NCBI GenBank assembly: GCA_037126765.1
Contig: JBBCBC010000001.1
Location: forward strand, 27,636,804 to 27,700,803
Direction: 5' to 3'
DNA from: Stenogyne calaminthoides
Taxonomy: Eukaryota; Streptophyta; Magnoliopsida; Lamiales; Lamiaceae
DNA length: 64,000 nucleotides
The position numbers were made by a program, and so were the translations under genes. Positions within the stretch are counted from its first letter, which is position 1. Every line of letters begins with the position of its first letter. Shown piece by piece: positions 20,920 to 30,912 of the stretch. Under the pieces are notes generated by a model. That model was given only the letters and a program-made list of their open reading frames with translations, was not told the DNA's origin and searched no databases.

Positions 20920-21180
20920 ATCTGATCTCGATCACGTCTGATCTCGATCAGTCTCATCTGCTCATCTTCATATCTGATCTCGATCACGTCTGATCTTGAT
21001 CAGTCTCTTTTGCTCATCTTCTGATCTGCAACCTTCTCTTCTGATTTGCTGGCTTTAGCTTTTTCTTCACATCTGATTTGCACAGCTCATCAGTTGATTC
21101 CGGAACTCATCTGACTTATCTGATCTCGATCACGACTCGTCTACAGCCTTGTCTGATCTCGATCATCTTCTTCTGATTTC
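20920..21180. repeat. TGATCTCGATCA array in F LTR U3
   Basis: The palindromic motif TGATCTCGATCA (or TGATCTTGATCA) recurs about six times among CTGATC hexamers. It is repeated in the other F LTR (about 22885-23130) and in G (about 27150-27440). Confidence 0.7.
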
Positions 21181-21299
21181 TTGAGTTCCCCCTCAATTTG
21201 TTATTTCGTTCCCCCTTAACTTGTTATCTGTAGAATAGCTTGAATAACACAAGTTAATAATGTTTTGGCATAAATTATCAAAACTAAAATATCCCAACA

Positions 21300-21314
21300 A
21301 TTTCCCTCTTTTTG
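21300..21314 (-). other. Polypurine tract of element F
   Basis: CAAAAAGAGGGAAAT in element orientation abuts the LTR start TGTTGGGATATT. Confidence 0.8.
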
Positions 21315-21425
21315 ATAATGACGCCAAAACATAAAAAATATATGCATTTATACAGAGATTGGGTTTTTGCTTTAAAAGATCAGTTCAGGTGGTCACATTG
21401 AAAGCTTGTGAACATTTGAACTCCT

Positions 21426-21602
21426 GCTCTGATACCAATTGATGGTATCAGATCAGATGTTCACATTTGAAAAACAGTGGCCTTTTGAACTATCCGCTCT
21501 GATACCAATTGATGGTATCAGATCATAGATGGGTTTAAAAAAAAGATCAACTCAGGCGATCACATTGAAAAGGTGATCTTTTGAGCTCCCGCTCTGATAC
21601 CA
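21426..21602 (-). repeat. Triplicated LTR-end/primer-site junction in F
   Basis: GCTCTGATACCA occurs at 21426-21437, 21496-21507 and 21591-21602, each followed by ATTGATGG. The first two continue into TGGTATCAGA, making an imperfect palindrome. In element orientation all three carry the LTR end CCATCA, AT and the primer site, so the true junction has been copied twice into the interior. Confidence 0.85.
21591..21602 (-). other. Primer binding site of element F (tRNA-iMet)
   Basis: This copy of GCTCTGATACCA is two bases from the 5' LTR (21605), so it is the functional position. Confidence 0.9.
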
Positions 21603-21794
21603 ATTGATGGTCCCGATTTAAACCGATTTTGCGCATGCGGAAGCGAATCATTTCGTGTGATGCATATAAAACAGGGGTGAGGGTAGAGTGATTCCTAATT
21701 TTTCGCTTTTAAGAACATGTGTGTTGTTTTGCTTATAATCAAATGCATATGGCAAGTATAAACATAAAGCAGTAAAGAACACACAATATTTTAT

Positions 21795-21827
21795 AGTGGT
21801 TCGGACGAAACCCGTCCTACGTCCACT
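21795..21827 (-). other. Conserved LTR stem-loop (copy 6)
   Basis: AGTGG/CCACT outer and GGAC/GTCC inner stems, as in the other F LTR; one loop base differs. Confidence 0.65.
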
Positions 21828-22347
21828 CTTCCCTTAACACAGGGGAACCTTAACCGACTTTAACCTGCGGGACTTATACCCCTCACGGGATGGTTGAGAT
21901 GTTTACCGAGTTCCCACTCTACAAACTTAACCTGCGGGACTTATATCCTTCAAAAGGATGGCCGAGATGTTTACAGAGTTCACACTCAAGCGGGACTTAT
22001 CACCCTTACGGGACTGCCGAGAGATGTTTACCGAGTTCACACTCACCTACAAACTTATCCTATCAAACTGATTTGGGTAAGGTCTGTTTGGTTTCCAACT
22101 AGGTTGAGATTTTCCCTTACATTTGTTTAGCCTCAATGCTAAGGATGGGAAAATCTCTCTAAGCTTAGGATATAGCATTTGTGCTTAGATCTAGGGTAGA
22201 ACACTCTTGAATATATGCGTGTATTTCTAGCTCTGTGTTCTATGGTGGAGATGCTAGATGATTTGGCTCTGTAGCTTCAATGGTGTTTTTCACACACTTC
22301 CTCACGCATCCACATTCATCCACACTTGATAATGAAGGAAGAACTTG

Positions 22348-22355
22348 TATTTATA
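22348..22355 (-). promoter_or_regulatory. TATA box of F 5' LTR
   Basis: TATAAATA in element orientation; this copy would drive transcription of F. Confidence 0.5.
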
Positions 22356-23267
22356 GTGTGGATTTGAATGTTACCGTTGGAGAGAATCACATTCAAATCC
22401 ATACTACTCTGTAGCTTTTTGCAGCTTTTTCAGGCTTGTCGTCTTCCTCTCATTGGTCCACGTCAGCTGAATCTAACGGCTATATTCTTCAGTTTCTTCT
22501 GAGTCTCTAACGGCTATTTTCTTCAGGATCTTCTGAGTCTCAGGATCTTCAGTTCTGTCTGAGCCTTCAGGTTATCTGAGCTATCTGAACCTTCAGGTTA
22601 TCTGAGCCTTCAGGTTCTTCAGTAACTTACTGAGTCTCAGGTTCTTGATTCAGCAGACTTCTCTTCAGCGGACCTTATCTAATCAGGCATACTGACACTC
22701 AGGCTTACTGAGTTCAGTTCTCTGAATTCAGACATCCTGACCCTCAGGTAACATTGACTCAGGCTATCTGTTTTCTTCTTTGCCTGATCTGATCAGCTCG
22801 ACTGATCAGATCAACATATCTTCAGGATCATCTCAGGATAGCATCAGGTCATCTGCATTAGGTTAGCATATCAGTTTATCATATCTGATCTCGATCACGT
22901 CTGATCTCGATCAGTCTCATCTGCTCATCTTCATATCTGATCTCGATCACGTCTGATCTTGATCAGTCTCTTTTGCTCATCTTCTGATCTGCAACCTTCT
23001 CTTCTGATTTGCTGGCTTTAGCTTTTTCTTCACATCTGATTTGCACAGCTCATCAGTTGATTCCGGAACTCATCTGACTCATCTGATCTCGATCACGACT
23101 CGTCTGCAGCCTCGTCTGATCTCGATCATCTTCTTCTGATTTCTTGAGTTCCCCCTCAATTTGTTATTTCGTTCCCCCTTAACTTGTTATCTGTAGAATA
23201 GCTTGAATAACACAAGTTAATAATGTTTTGGCATAAATTATCAAAACTAAAATATCCCAACACTTGC

Positions 23268-24196
23268 TGACCAGAAAACTTGAAGATCTAACATACAACT
23301 GGGTAAATATCGGAAGTTTTACAGAGATTATCAGAACCAGAGGAAGAGATAGGAGGTCAACTGATAGATCATAAGAAAGGAAAAGATCTGATGATAGAAG
23401 AGATGATCATAAGGAGGATCGCAGAGAGGATAAGAAAAGAGATGATCGATCTAACGACAGAAGAGACCACAGATCAGAAAGGAGGAATTCTGATCACAGG
23501 CAAACAAGAAAGTCACCTGAAAGATTCTACAGACGGAATGACTCACCTGGCAGAAGAAGTTCCGTGGAACGTGGAGCGTGTTTCAACTGTCAGAAACCAG
23601 GTCACTACAGTGTAGACTGCCCTGACCTGACTCTGAAAGAAAGCGAAGATAAGAGGAATAGAAGAGACCAACGATACAGAGACATAAAAGCCATGGTTGC
23701 TGATACATCTGGGATTGATGATTCTTATCTGCCTTCAGAAGATTCTGGTTACTCATCCATAGAAGATTTCTGCCTGATGAGCAATGCTAATAATTTCAAC
23801 GACATAGACGATCTGATGTTCTCATCTGATGACGACATCTGCCTCATGGCCAAGGATGCTGATAATTCTGAGGTATACTCTAAACCTTCTGTATTTTCTA
23901 TTTCCACACCTGTTGTGCTGAGCACACCTGCAGGAGAGATTGGCCTGCAGCTCTACAATGAGCAATTGCTTGATGATCTCTCTAATGCAGTAGACACTTA
24001 TACCATAGTGGAAGCTGAGAACGATAAGCTGAGGTTAGAGAACAATCAACTTGTTAAAGATAATGCTGCAAGAAAAGCTACTGAACTGAAATCAGTTGAA
24101 ACTGTTCAGAAAATGACTGTAGAACTGGAGCTTCTAAAAGTCAGTTCTTCTGATCAAGATAAACTTATTAAGGAACAGCTAGCCATTAACAAATAG
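23268..24196 (+). pseudogene. Element B gag: basic region, zinc knuckle and C-terminus
   Basis: The frame continues in phase from 19639 across F. An Arg/Asp-rich basic stretch is followed by the knuckle CFNCQKPGHYSVDC near 23575-23615 (Cys-X2-Cys-X4-His-X4-Cys, all ligands present), then an acidic Ser/Asp-rich region and a coiled-coil-like end. An ochre at 23372 and an amber at 24194 fit CAA and CAG codons changed by C to T. The nucleocapsid binds genomic RNA. Confidence 0.8.
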
Positions 24197-25057
24197 CAAG
24201 CTGATGATCTCAAAATCCTCCAAGCTAAGTTTGATGAACTCTTCCGACTGCATGAGAGTCTAAAAGTTACTGAGGATAGTTTGCATAAGAAAATAGAGGT
24301 TTTCACGAAATCATCTAAGACCGTTCAAGATCTGAACAACTATTTTTGTACGTCAACTAATAAGAATGGAATTGGGTATGAAAACTCTTTTGTATCCTCA
24401 AAAGCCCCGTCTGATTCACTTCAAAAAAGTGTAATCAAACGAGTTTCTGATCAAGATAGACGAAAAATAATATATGTATCAGATAAGGGAAAAGGATCAG
24501 CTGACCAGGTAAGGCAAGTGTCGGATCAGAAAGGGAACAAAAATGGACCCCAACTGATCAGACATCACCCGAGAAATCAACAGAAGAGCCCTGTTCTTCT
24601 GAAGAGACCTCAACCTGATCAGTAAATTAAGAATCAGAAAAGACTACCTCTCAAGGGAAAATCTGATCTGAAACCTAATCAGGTCAAGCTGCCTAACAAG
24701 AAAGCTAAGGGTAAACTGCTAAGACCATCTATGCCAAAAATATATGAATCTTTTAATGGTAGCAGTCGTACCTACCCTTACAATCAGAAACCTAGGGTTG
24801 CTGCACCTGAGCCCCACTGGATTAAAAGAAGACAAATATCAACAAAAAATCCCAAGTCTTCTGATTCATCCAAGGCTCACACTAATGATCATACTGACCA
24901 GATTGCATATGAAGAGACGTATGATTATGTAGATGTTTATGGGAGACGAATCAAACCCTCTGCTTTCAACAAAGGTGCCAGATTTGTTTGGATCCCGAAA
25001 GGTATTTCTAACCCCCCCAGGACCCGATTCTACTGGGGTACCTAAAGTCTGATCTGA
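24197..25057 (+). pseudogene. Element B gag-pol linker
   Basis: Same frame as gag, with stops at 24623, 25043 and 25055. It holds a helical segment (KVTEDSLHKKIEVFTKSSK), a basic region with IYVSDKGKGSADQVRQVSDQ, and YDYVDVYGRRIKPSAFN. A shows counterparts at 10737-11355. There is no gag stop followed by a frameshift signal, so gag and pol were apparently one long ORF in this family, as in other copia elements. Confidence 0.65.
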
Positions 25058-25392
25058 TTGCAGGTTCGCGTGGGTTTGGCCAATAAAGGAAGTGTACAAG
25101 CAACTATCTGGTACATCGATAGTGGATGCTCAAGGCACATGACTGGAAACAAACATCTCCTCAGCTCATACAAAGAACAAGAAGGCCCATATGTACTCTT
25201 TGGTGATGATAACTTTGGTTTTACCAGAGGATTCGGAACCTTAGAGAATGATGATGTACATGTTACTGGAGTCTCGTATGTCGATGGTTTAAAGCACAAC
25301 CTATTATCGTTTTACAATTCTGCGACAACGGATTCAGTGTTGAGTTCTCGACTGATCAATGCACTATCAAGAATCGAGCTACTCAACAGATT
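25058..25392 (+). pseudogene. Element B pol: protease
   Basis: The active site Asp-Ser-Gly is at 25118-25126 in WYIDSGCSRHMTG; the flap region (GPYVLFGDDNFG) and VSYVDGLKHNLLS follow. The protease would cut the gag-pol polyprotein. The frame is lost near 25310, in CTATTATCG; the sequence continues in another frame (CTIKNRATQQILL). The protease core itself looks intact. Confidence 0.85.
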
Positions 25393-25867
25393 TTGTTAAC
25401 TGGTTCAAGAAAAGGAACGATCTACACTGTAGATTGGAACAGTTGTCCAAGAAATGCATGTCTGATTGTTAAGAGTTCCAAAAGCAGCAATTGGCTCTGG
25501 CACAATAGAATGAGCCATCTGAACTTTAAAACTCTTAACAAGATAGCAAGGTGTCTTTGGTTGAGGGTCTCCCGAATGAGGTATTCTCTAAGGATTAGAC
25601 ATGTGTCGCATGTTAGAAGGGAAAACAGGTTAAAGCCTCATTCAAGGGGATCCCAGGACCAGCATCCAGCAGAGTACTGCAACTGCTCCATATGGACTTG
25701 TTTGGACTAGTTACACCACTTAGTCTCAGCGGATGCAAATACACTTTGGTAATCGTGGATGATTATTCCAAGTTTACCTGGGTCGTTTTCTTGTATAAGA
25801 AGAATGAGACAACAACAAAGATACCCGAGCTGCTCAAGAAATTACAAAATGAGAAGGGTGTCAGTAT
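25393..25867 (+). pseudogene. Element B pol: pre-integrase and integrase N-half
   Basis: LTGSRKGTIYTVDW and WLWHNRMSHLNFKTLNKIA form the pre-integrase module; after a frame change near 25600 come LLHMDLFGLVTPL and LVIVDDYSKFTWVVF with the first catalytic aspartates. G interrupts at 25868 (target AGTAT) and integrase resumes at 27581 with one target copy removed. Confidence 0.85.
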
Positions 25868-26044
25868 TGTTGGTCCCGGTGAAAAACCCATGAAATGAGG
25901 AAAAATCATGTAATGCATATAAAACAGGGGTGAAGGAATGGTGATTCCAAATTTTGGATTTAAAAACTATGTGATGTGTTTTGCTTATAATTGAATGCAT
26001 ATGACAAGTAAAAACATAAAGCAATAAAGAACACATCAAAGTAT

Positions 26045-26077
26045 AGTGGTTCGGAGACTCAAGCTCCTACATCCACT
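26045..26077 (-). other. Conserved LTR stem-loop (copy 7)
   Basis: Outer AGTGG/CCACT; inner GGAG (26053-26056) pairs with CTCC (26064-26067), a compensated change from the GGAC/GTCC of B and F. Confidence 0.65.
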
Positions 26078-26560
26078 CTCCTTGTTCCTAGGGAAATTCC
26101 TTCAAACGGGACTTATCTCCCTCCACGGGATCGCCTACAGATGTTTACTGAGTTCTCACTCAAACGGGACTTATCACCCTCTACGGGATCGCCTACCCTC
26201 CCTTTCGGGATTGCTTAGATGTTTAACGAGTTCACACTCGTACCCAGAAAGTAAGCTAGTCCAACTAACTTAAAATCCTTGCTTAACAAACTCAACCTAA
26301 CTTTTGGGTTTGGGTATACGATTGTTTAGCGTCCAACTAGGGTGAAATTTTCCCTTACATTTGTTTAGCCTCGATGCTAAGGATGAGAAAATCTCTCTAA
26401 GCTTAGGATATTACATTTGTGCTTAGATCTAGGGTAGAACACTTCTTGAATATATGCGTTTATTTCTTGCTCAGTGTTCTATGGTGGAAATGCTAGGTGA
26501 TTTGGCTTTGTAGCTTGATGGATCACGCATTTCTCACACTTAATTTGATGGAAGAACTTG

Positions 26561-26568
26561 TATTTATA
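26561..26568 (-). promoter_or_regulatory. TATA box of solo LTR G
   Basis: TATAAATA in LTR orientation, same context as in F. Confidence 0.5.
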
Positions 26569-27580
26569 GTGTGGATTTGAATGTTACCGTTGGATGGAGT
26601 TACATTCAAATCCATACTATTTTATAGCTTTTTGCAGCTTTTTCAGGCTTGTTGTCTTCCTCTCATTGGTCCACGTCAGCTGAATCTAACGACTATATTC
26701 TTCAGGATCTTCTGAGTTTTCAGGGTTCTCTGAGTCTTCAGGATTCTCTGAGTCTTCAGGATTCTTTGAGTCTTCAGGATTCTTCTGAGTCTCAGGATAC
26801 TTTTACTCAGGATTCTTGATTCAGCAGACTTCTCTTCAGCGGACCTTGTCTGATCAGGTATACTGACACTCAGGCTAACTGAGTTCAACGCTTCTGACTT
26901 CAGACATCCTGACCCTCAGGTGGTCACTAGCATTCAGGCTGTCTGATCATCAGCAGCGTTCTGATTCTCAGTGAACATGACTTCAGATGACTTTTCTTCT
27001 GATGATTTCTTTTCTGATTTCTTCTCGCCTGATCTGATCAGCTCACCTGATCAGATCAGTATAACATCAGGTCAGCATATCAGTTTATCTGTATCAGAAT
27101 AACATATCAGGTTAGCATATCAGGTTAGTTGCATCAGGTCATCTTATCTGATCTCGATCACGTCTGATCTCGATCAGTCTCATCTGCTCCTCTTCTGATC
27201 AGCAACCTCCTCTTCTGATCTGCACTCTTCTCTTCTGATCTGGTCATCTGATCTGGTCTCTTCTGATCATCTGATCTTCTGATCTCAGGTCCATCTGATC
27301 AGGTAACTTCTAATTCTTCTGATCAGCTGGATTAGCTTTTCTTTTCTTCTGATTTTGCTCAGCTCATCAGTTAACTCCGGAACTCATCTTACTCATTTGA
27401 TCTCGATCAGTCTCGTCTGCAGCCTCTTCTGATCTCGATCATCTACTTCTGATTTCGTGAGTTCCCCCTCAACTTGTTCTCTCGTTCCCCCTCAACTTGT
27501 TATCTGTAAATTAGTTTGAATAACACAAGTTGATAATGTTTTGGCATAATTCATCAAAACTAAAATATCCCAACAAGTAT

Positions 27581-28012
27581 TGTGAAAATCAGATTCGATA
27601 AAGGTACAGAATTTCTGAACTCCTTTATTACTGACTTTTTCACTAAGTTTGGAATACAGAATGAAACATCAGCTGCAAGAACACCACAACATAATGGAGT
27701 AGCAGAACGGAGAAACAGAACACTCAAAGAAGTTGCTCGTACTATGTTAGCTAAACATGCAACTCCAAACCGTTTCTGGGCAGAAGCTATAAACACAGCA
27801 TGTCACACTCAGAACATATGCTCTCTGACTAAGATTCACTTTAAACACCTTATGAACTGTGGAAGGGCAGAAAACCTCGTGTTTCTTACTTCCATGTTTT
27901 TGGGTGCAAGTGTTTCATACACAACAATGGGAAGAGCCAGTTGAAAACCTTTGAAGCCAAGTCAGATTAAGGTATATTCTTAGGATATTCCTCAACCAGC
28001 AAGGCGTTCAGG
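27581..28012 (+). pseudogene. Element B pol: integrase C-half
   Basis: IRFDKGTEFLN carries a catalytic aspartate region, and SAARTPQHNGVAERRNRTLKE contains the Glu of the DDE triad. FGASVSYTTMGRAS and the following frame (KTFEAKSD) match the A segment VFGCKCFIHNNG...ESKADEGIFLGY. Frame changes occur near 27840 and 27950. Confidence 0.85.
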
Positions 28013-28684
28013 GTGTTCAACAGACGAATCCTAGTTGTGGAAGAAACACCTCATGTGGTCTTATATGAGACATCTTCTGAACAAGAGAAATCTGCCTCAG
28101 AACAAGCAGTACCAGATCAACCGGTACCTGATGCACAGAAAATGGATCAGTTAAGTATCAAAGATAAGGGATCAGATCACATAATAGTGTATGTTCCAAA
28201 ACTTGATCTTACTGATTCACCAGGTCAATCAGACCCAAAGGTACGTACAACTGTCAATGAAGAAGCTGGTACAGCTGAGACAGTATCAACTGAACCATCT
28301 GGTTCAGGGGGAACACCTGATGTTCCTATGGACAGACATCAGCATATGATGATTCCAACATCAGCTGAGACTTGTCCATGTCAAGTTGAACCTATTACTG
28401 CACCACTCCCAACCACTAGTGACTCAATATCAGATGAGGATGATAATATCCAAACTGATATACATCAAAAAAGAAGGACTTGGTTAAGTGACCATCCGAC
28501 TGATCTGATAATTGGCAATCCGAATGCCCGAGTCCAGACTAGACATCAGGTTGGTGAAAGTGTTATGTATTGTTGTTATCTGTCTTTGAAGACACCAACC
28601 ACCATAGAAGAAGCTCTACAAGATGCTAGTTGGATTCTAGCCATGCAAGAAGAATTAGAGCAGTTTGAAAGGAATCAGGTTTGA
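28013..28684 (+). pseudogene. Element B pol: integrase-RT linker
   Basis: An acidic, Pro/Ser/Thr-rich 223-codon stretch starts after VEETPHVVLYETSSEQ and ends TIEEALQDASWILAMQEELE, the conserved lead to RT. A TGA at 28682-28684 stands where Trp is usual (…QV-W-KLVDRP), a one-base G-to-A change. The next segment is in the same frame. Confidence 0.75.
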
Positions 28685-28687
28685 AAA

Positions 28688-29304
28688 TTGGTGGACAGAC
28701 CAACTCATCAAGATGTGATAGGCACCAAGTGGGTATTCAAGAACAAGAGAGATGAGAACAATGTCATAACCAGAAATAAGGAAAGACTTGTTGCTAAGGG
28801 GTATTCACAATCAGAAGGAATTGATTATGATGAGACCTTTGCACCAGTCGCTCGCCTGGAAGCCATTCGGCTGTTTCTGGCATATGCTGCCCACAGAGGG
28901 TTTATTGTGTATCAGATGGATGTTAAGAGTACATTCTTAAACGGGGTACTAGCTGAGGAAGTTTATGTTGAACAAACTCCTGGCTTTAAAAAGGCAACCA
29001 AGTGTACCGTTTAAGAAAAGCTCTTTATGGCCTGAAACAAGCTCCTCGAGCTTGGTATGATACACTCTCTCAGTTATTTATAAACAGTGGATTCACTAAA
29101 GGAGTAGTAGATAGAACCTTATTCAGAATAGAAGATGGAGTAGATATTCTGATGGTTCAGATCTATGTGGACGATATTATTTTCGGTTCTCCCAACAAGA
29201 ACCTATGTGATAGATTCAGCAAACTGATGCAAGGGAAATTTGAAATGTCCATGATGGGTCAGATGAATTACTTTCTGGGTCTACAAGTTAAGCAAAGTAC
29301 ATAA
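28688..29304 (+). pseudogene. Element B pol: reverse transcriptase
   Basis: VIGTKWVFKNKRDENN, RLVAKGYSQSEGIDYDETFA, YQMDVKSTFLNG, YGLKQAPRAWYD and the catalytic Tyr-Val-Asp-Asp at 29164-29175 are all present. A frame change near 29000 (GFKKATKC) and an ochre at 29302 are the only breaks. The protein copies the RNA genome into cDNA in the particle. Closest counterpart in the window: A 8286-8681. Confidence 0.9.
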
Positions 29305-30164
29305 GGGATATTCATCTGTCAGGCAAAGTACACTAGGAATTTGTTGGCTAAGTTTGGAATTCAGAACAGTAAGGAAGCCAAAATTCCAATGATGACTGGA
29401 TTCAAGATGGATCCAGATGAGAATGCTCAGAAATCTAACCAAAAAGAATATAGGGCTCTCATTGGATCTCTACTATACCTGACTGCCAGTAGACCAGATA
29501 TAACATTTGCAGTAGGTGTATGTGCCAGATTTCAGGTGAATCCAATGCAAAGCCACCTGGAAGCAACTAAGCGGATTCTTAAGTATCTGAAGGGGACAGT
29601 AAACCTTGGTTTATTCTACCCATCAGATGATAATCTAGAGCTTAGTGGGTATTCTGATTCTGATTATGGAGGTTGCAGAATAGACAGAAAATCAACCTCA
29701 GGAACATGCCAGTTCTTAGGAAGCAAACTGATCTCTTGGTTTTCAAAGAAGCAGACATCGGTTGCCACATCTACTACTGAAGCAGAATATATGGCTGCAG
29801 GATGCTGTTGTTCCCAACTGCTCTGGCTTAGTCAGCAGCTGAGGATTATAACATTGTAGCTACGAATGTGCCTATATTCTGTGATAGTAATAGTGCTATT
29901 GCAATAACTCGGAATCCTGTTTTACATACAACATGCAAGCATGTGGATTTCAGACATCATTTTATAAGAGATCACGTGGAAAAGAAGAACATCATAATGA
30001 AAAAGATCTATACTGATAAGCAGAGAGCTGATATCTTAACCAAGCCACTAGCTGAAGTCAGATTCAGAGAACTATGTAATGTGCTAGGACTTCTGGACTT
30101 AGGAGAAAGTGCACCAGAAATGTTTGGTGGACTGGTCTCTAAGACCAGTTGGTTAAGAGATTGA
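29305..30164 (+). pseudogene. Element B pol: RNase H and C-terminus
   Basis: Same frame as the RT. GSLLYLTASRPDITFAVGVC, YSDSDYGGCRIDRKSTSGTC and STTEAEYMAAGCC carry the RNase H catalytic Asp and Glu residues. After a frame change near 29855 follow VPIFCDSNSAIAITRNPVLH and KQRADILTKPL, the usual end of copia pol. It is less damaged than its counterpart in A. Confidence 0.85.
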
Positions 30165-30912
30165 CCAGATAAGAAGGATCAGTTGAGTAATGGAATATCA
30201 ACTGATCAGAAAAGATCAGTTAGGGGCTGATCAGAAAAGAGATATCAGATGAAGGGGGAACGGATCAGATTGGATCAGAAAGAAACCTGATCAGATGAGT
30301 GGGACATTGTTGGGAAATATTAAGGTTTAGGCAGAAACTAAGATCAACAGAAATCAGTCAAACTTCAAGTGGTATTGGCTGATTACAAAATCAGTCAACC
30401 AGATACGCATTTTTTGTTCTTTGTTTTACTGATTAATCATATGTTTTTACCTAAATCTTATTCGCTTTTACTGTACATATACTTTCATGACGCAAGTCCT
30501 GCAGAGCATTTAATGCGGACGCGAGGAATATGTATTAAATACATTAATTACGCGGTTTTAAATCCAAAAAGCTGCTACCTATTGTTTTCCTCACCGCACG
30601 ATTTCCAATTATTTTAAACCGGTTAATCTGGACCATCGATCTAGATTAAGCGACGCTTCGGTTCCGATTCGAAAATCTTTATCTTTCCCTCTTCTTTCCA
30701 AACCCTCATTCACCATTTGCACTATTCACAAACACTCATATTTTCTCTGCAAATTTTACGCATAGCTCAAAATTCTCTGCGATTCAATCTATATTTTTTT
30801 TAATATCTCTTGCGTATTTATACCTGGTAAATAATCTAGGTTTTGTTTTTCACTTTTGGGATGTTATTTATAAGAAACTCGAGTTTCTAATCCATCTACA
30901 TTTTTTGTAGAA
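30165..30912 (+). promoter_or_regulatory. Spacer between pol and third ORF of B, promoter-like
   Basis: 30165-30300 is dense in GATCAG. From about 30600 the sequence changes character: AACCGGTTAATCTGGACC, ATCGATCTAGATTAAG, a pyrimidine-rich stretch with CCCTCTTCTTTCC, TTCACAAACACTC, and then the ATG at 30913. A has the same succession before its third ORF. This resembles a plant promoter and 5' leader, so the third ORF may be expressed from its own transcript. No clear TATA box at a standard distance is certain. Confidence 0.4.
30251..30318 (+). other. PPT-like tract and LTR-start-like sequence downstream of B pol
   Basis: GAAGGGGGAAC (30251-30261) is purine-rich, and TGTTGGGAAAT at 30308-30318 matches the start of the B LTR. 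The two are separated by about 46 bp. This could be an old PPT/LTR boundary or a chance match; Sireviruses are known to carry extra PPT copies after pol. Confidence 0.35.

Larger units (their letters stand above)
19640..21299 (-). repeat. Element F 3' LTR
   Basis: It runs TGATGGTCCCG to TATCCCAACA in plus orientation and abuts the PPT at 21300. Confidence 0.93.
19640..23262 (-). mobile_element. Element F: minimal non-autonomous LTR retrotransposon
   Basis: Two LTRs of about 1660 bp enclose only 21300-21604. CTTGC at 19635-19639 and 23263-23267 is the target duplication in B gag. The interior holds a PPT, a tRNA-iMet primer site and tandem junction repeats, but no coding sequence. The LTRs look almost identical, suggesting a recent insertion. 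PPT and LTR features match A, B and G, so A/B-type proteins are plausible mobilisers (inference). Confidence 0.93.
21605..23262 (-). repeat. Element F 5' LTR
   Basis: It spans TGATGGTCCCG to TATCCCAACA in plus orientation, 1658 bp, with only scattered differences from 19640-21299. Confidence 0.93.
25868..27575 (-). mobile_element. Element G: solo LTR of the F-like family
   Basis: It runs TGTTGGTCCCGG to TATCCCAACA (1708 bp), flanked by AGTAT at 25863-25867 and 27576-27580. It shares the F LTR layout: the CATATAAAACAGGGGTGA block, stem-loop, CGGGACTTAT repeats, TATA box and TGATCTCGATCA array. With one LTR and a target duplication it is best explained by recombination between two LTRs. It is more diverged from F than the two F LTRs are from each other. 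Confidence 0.93.
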
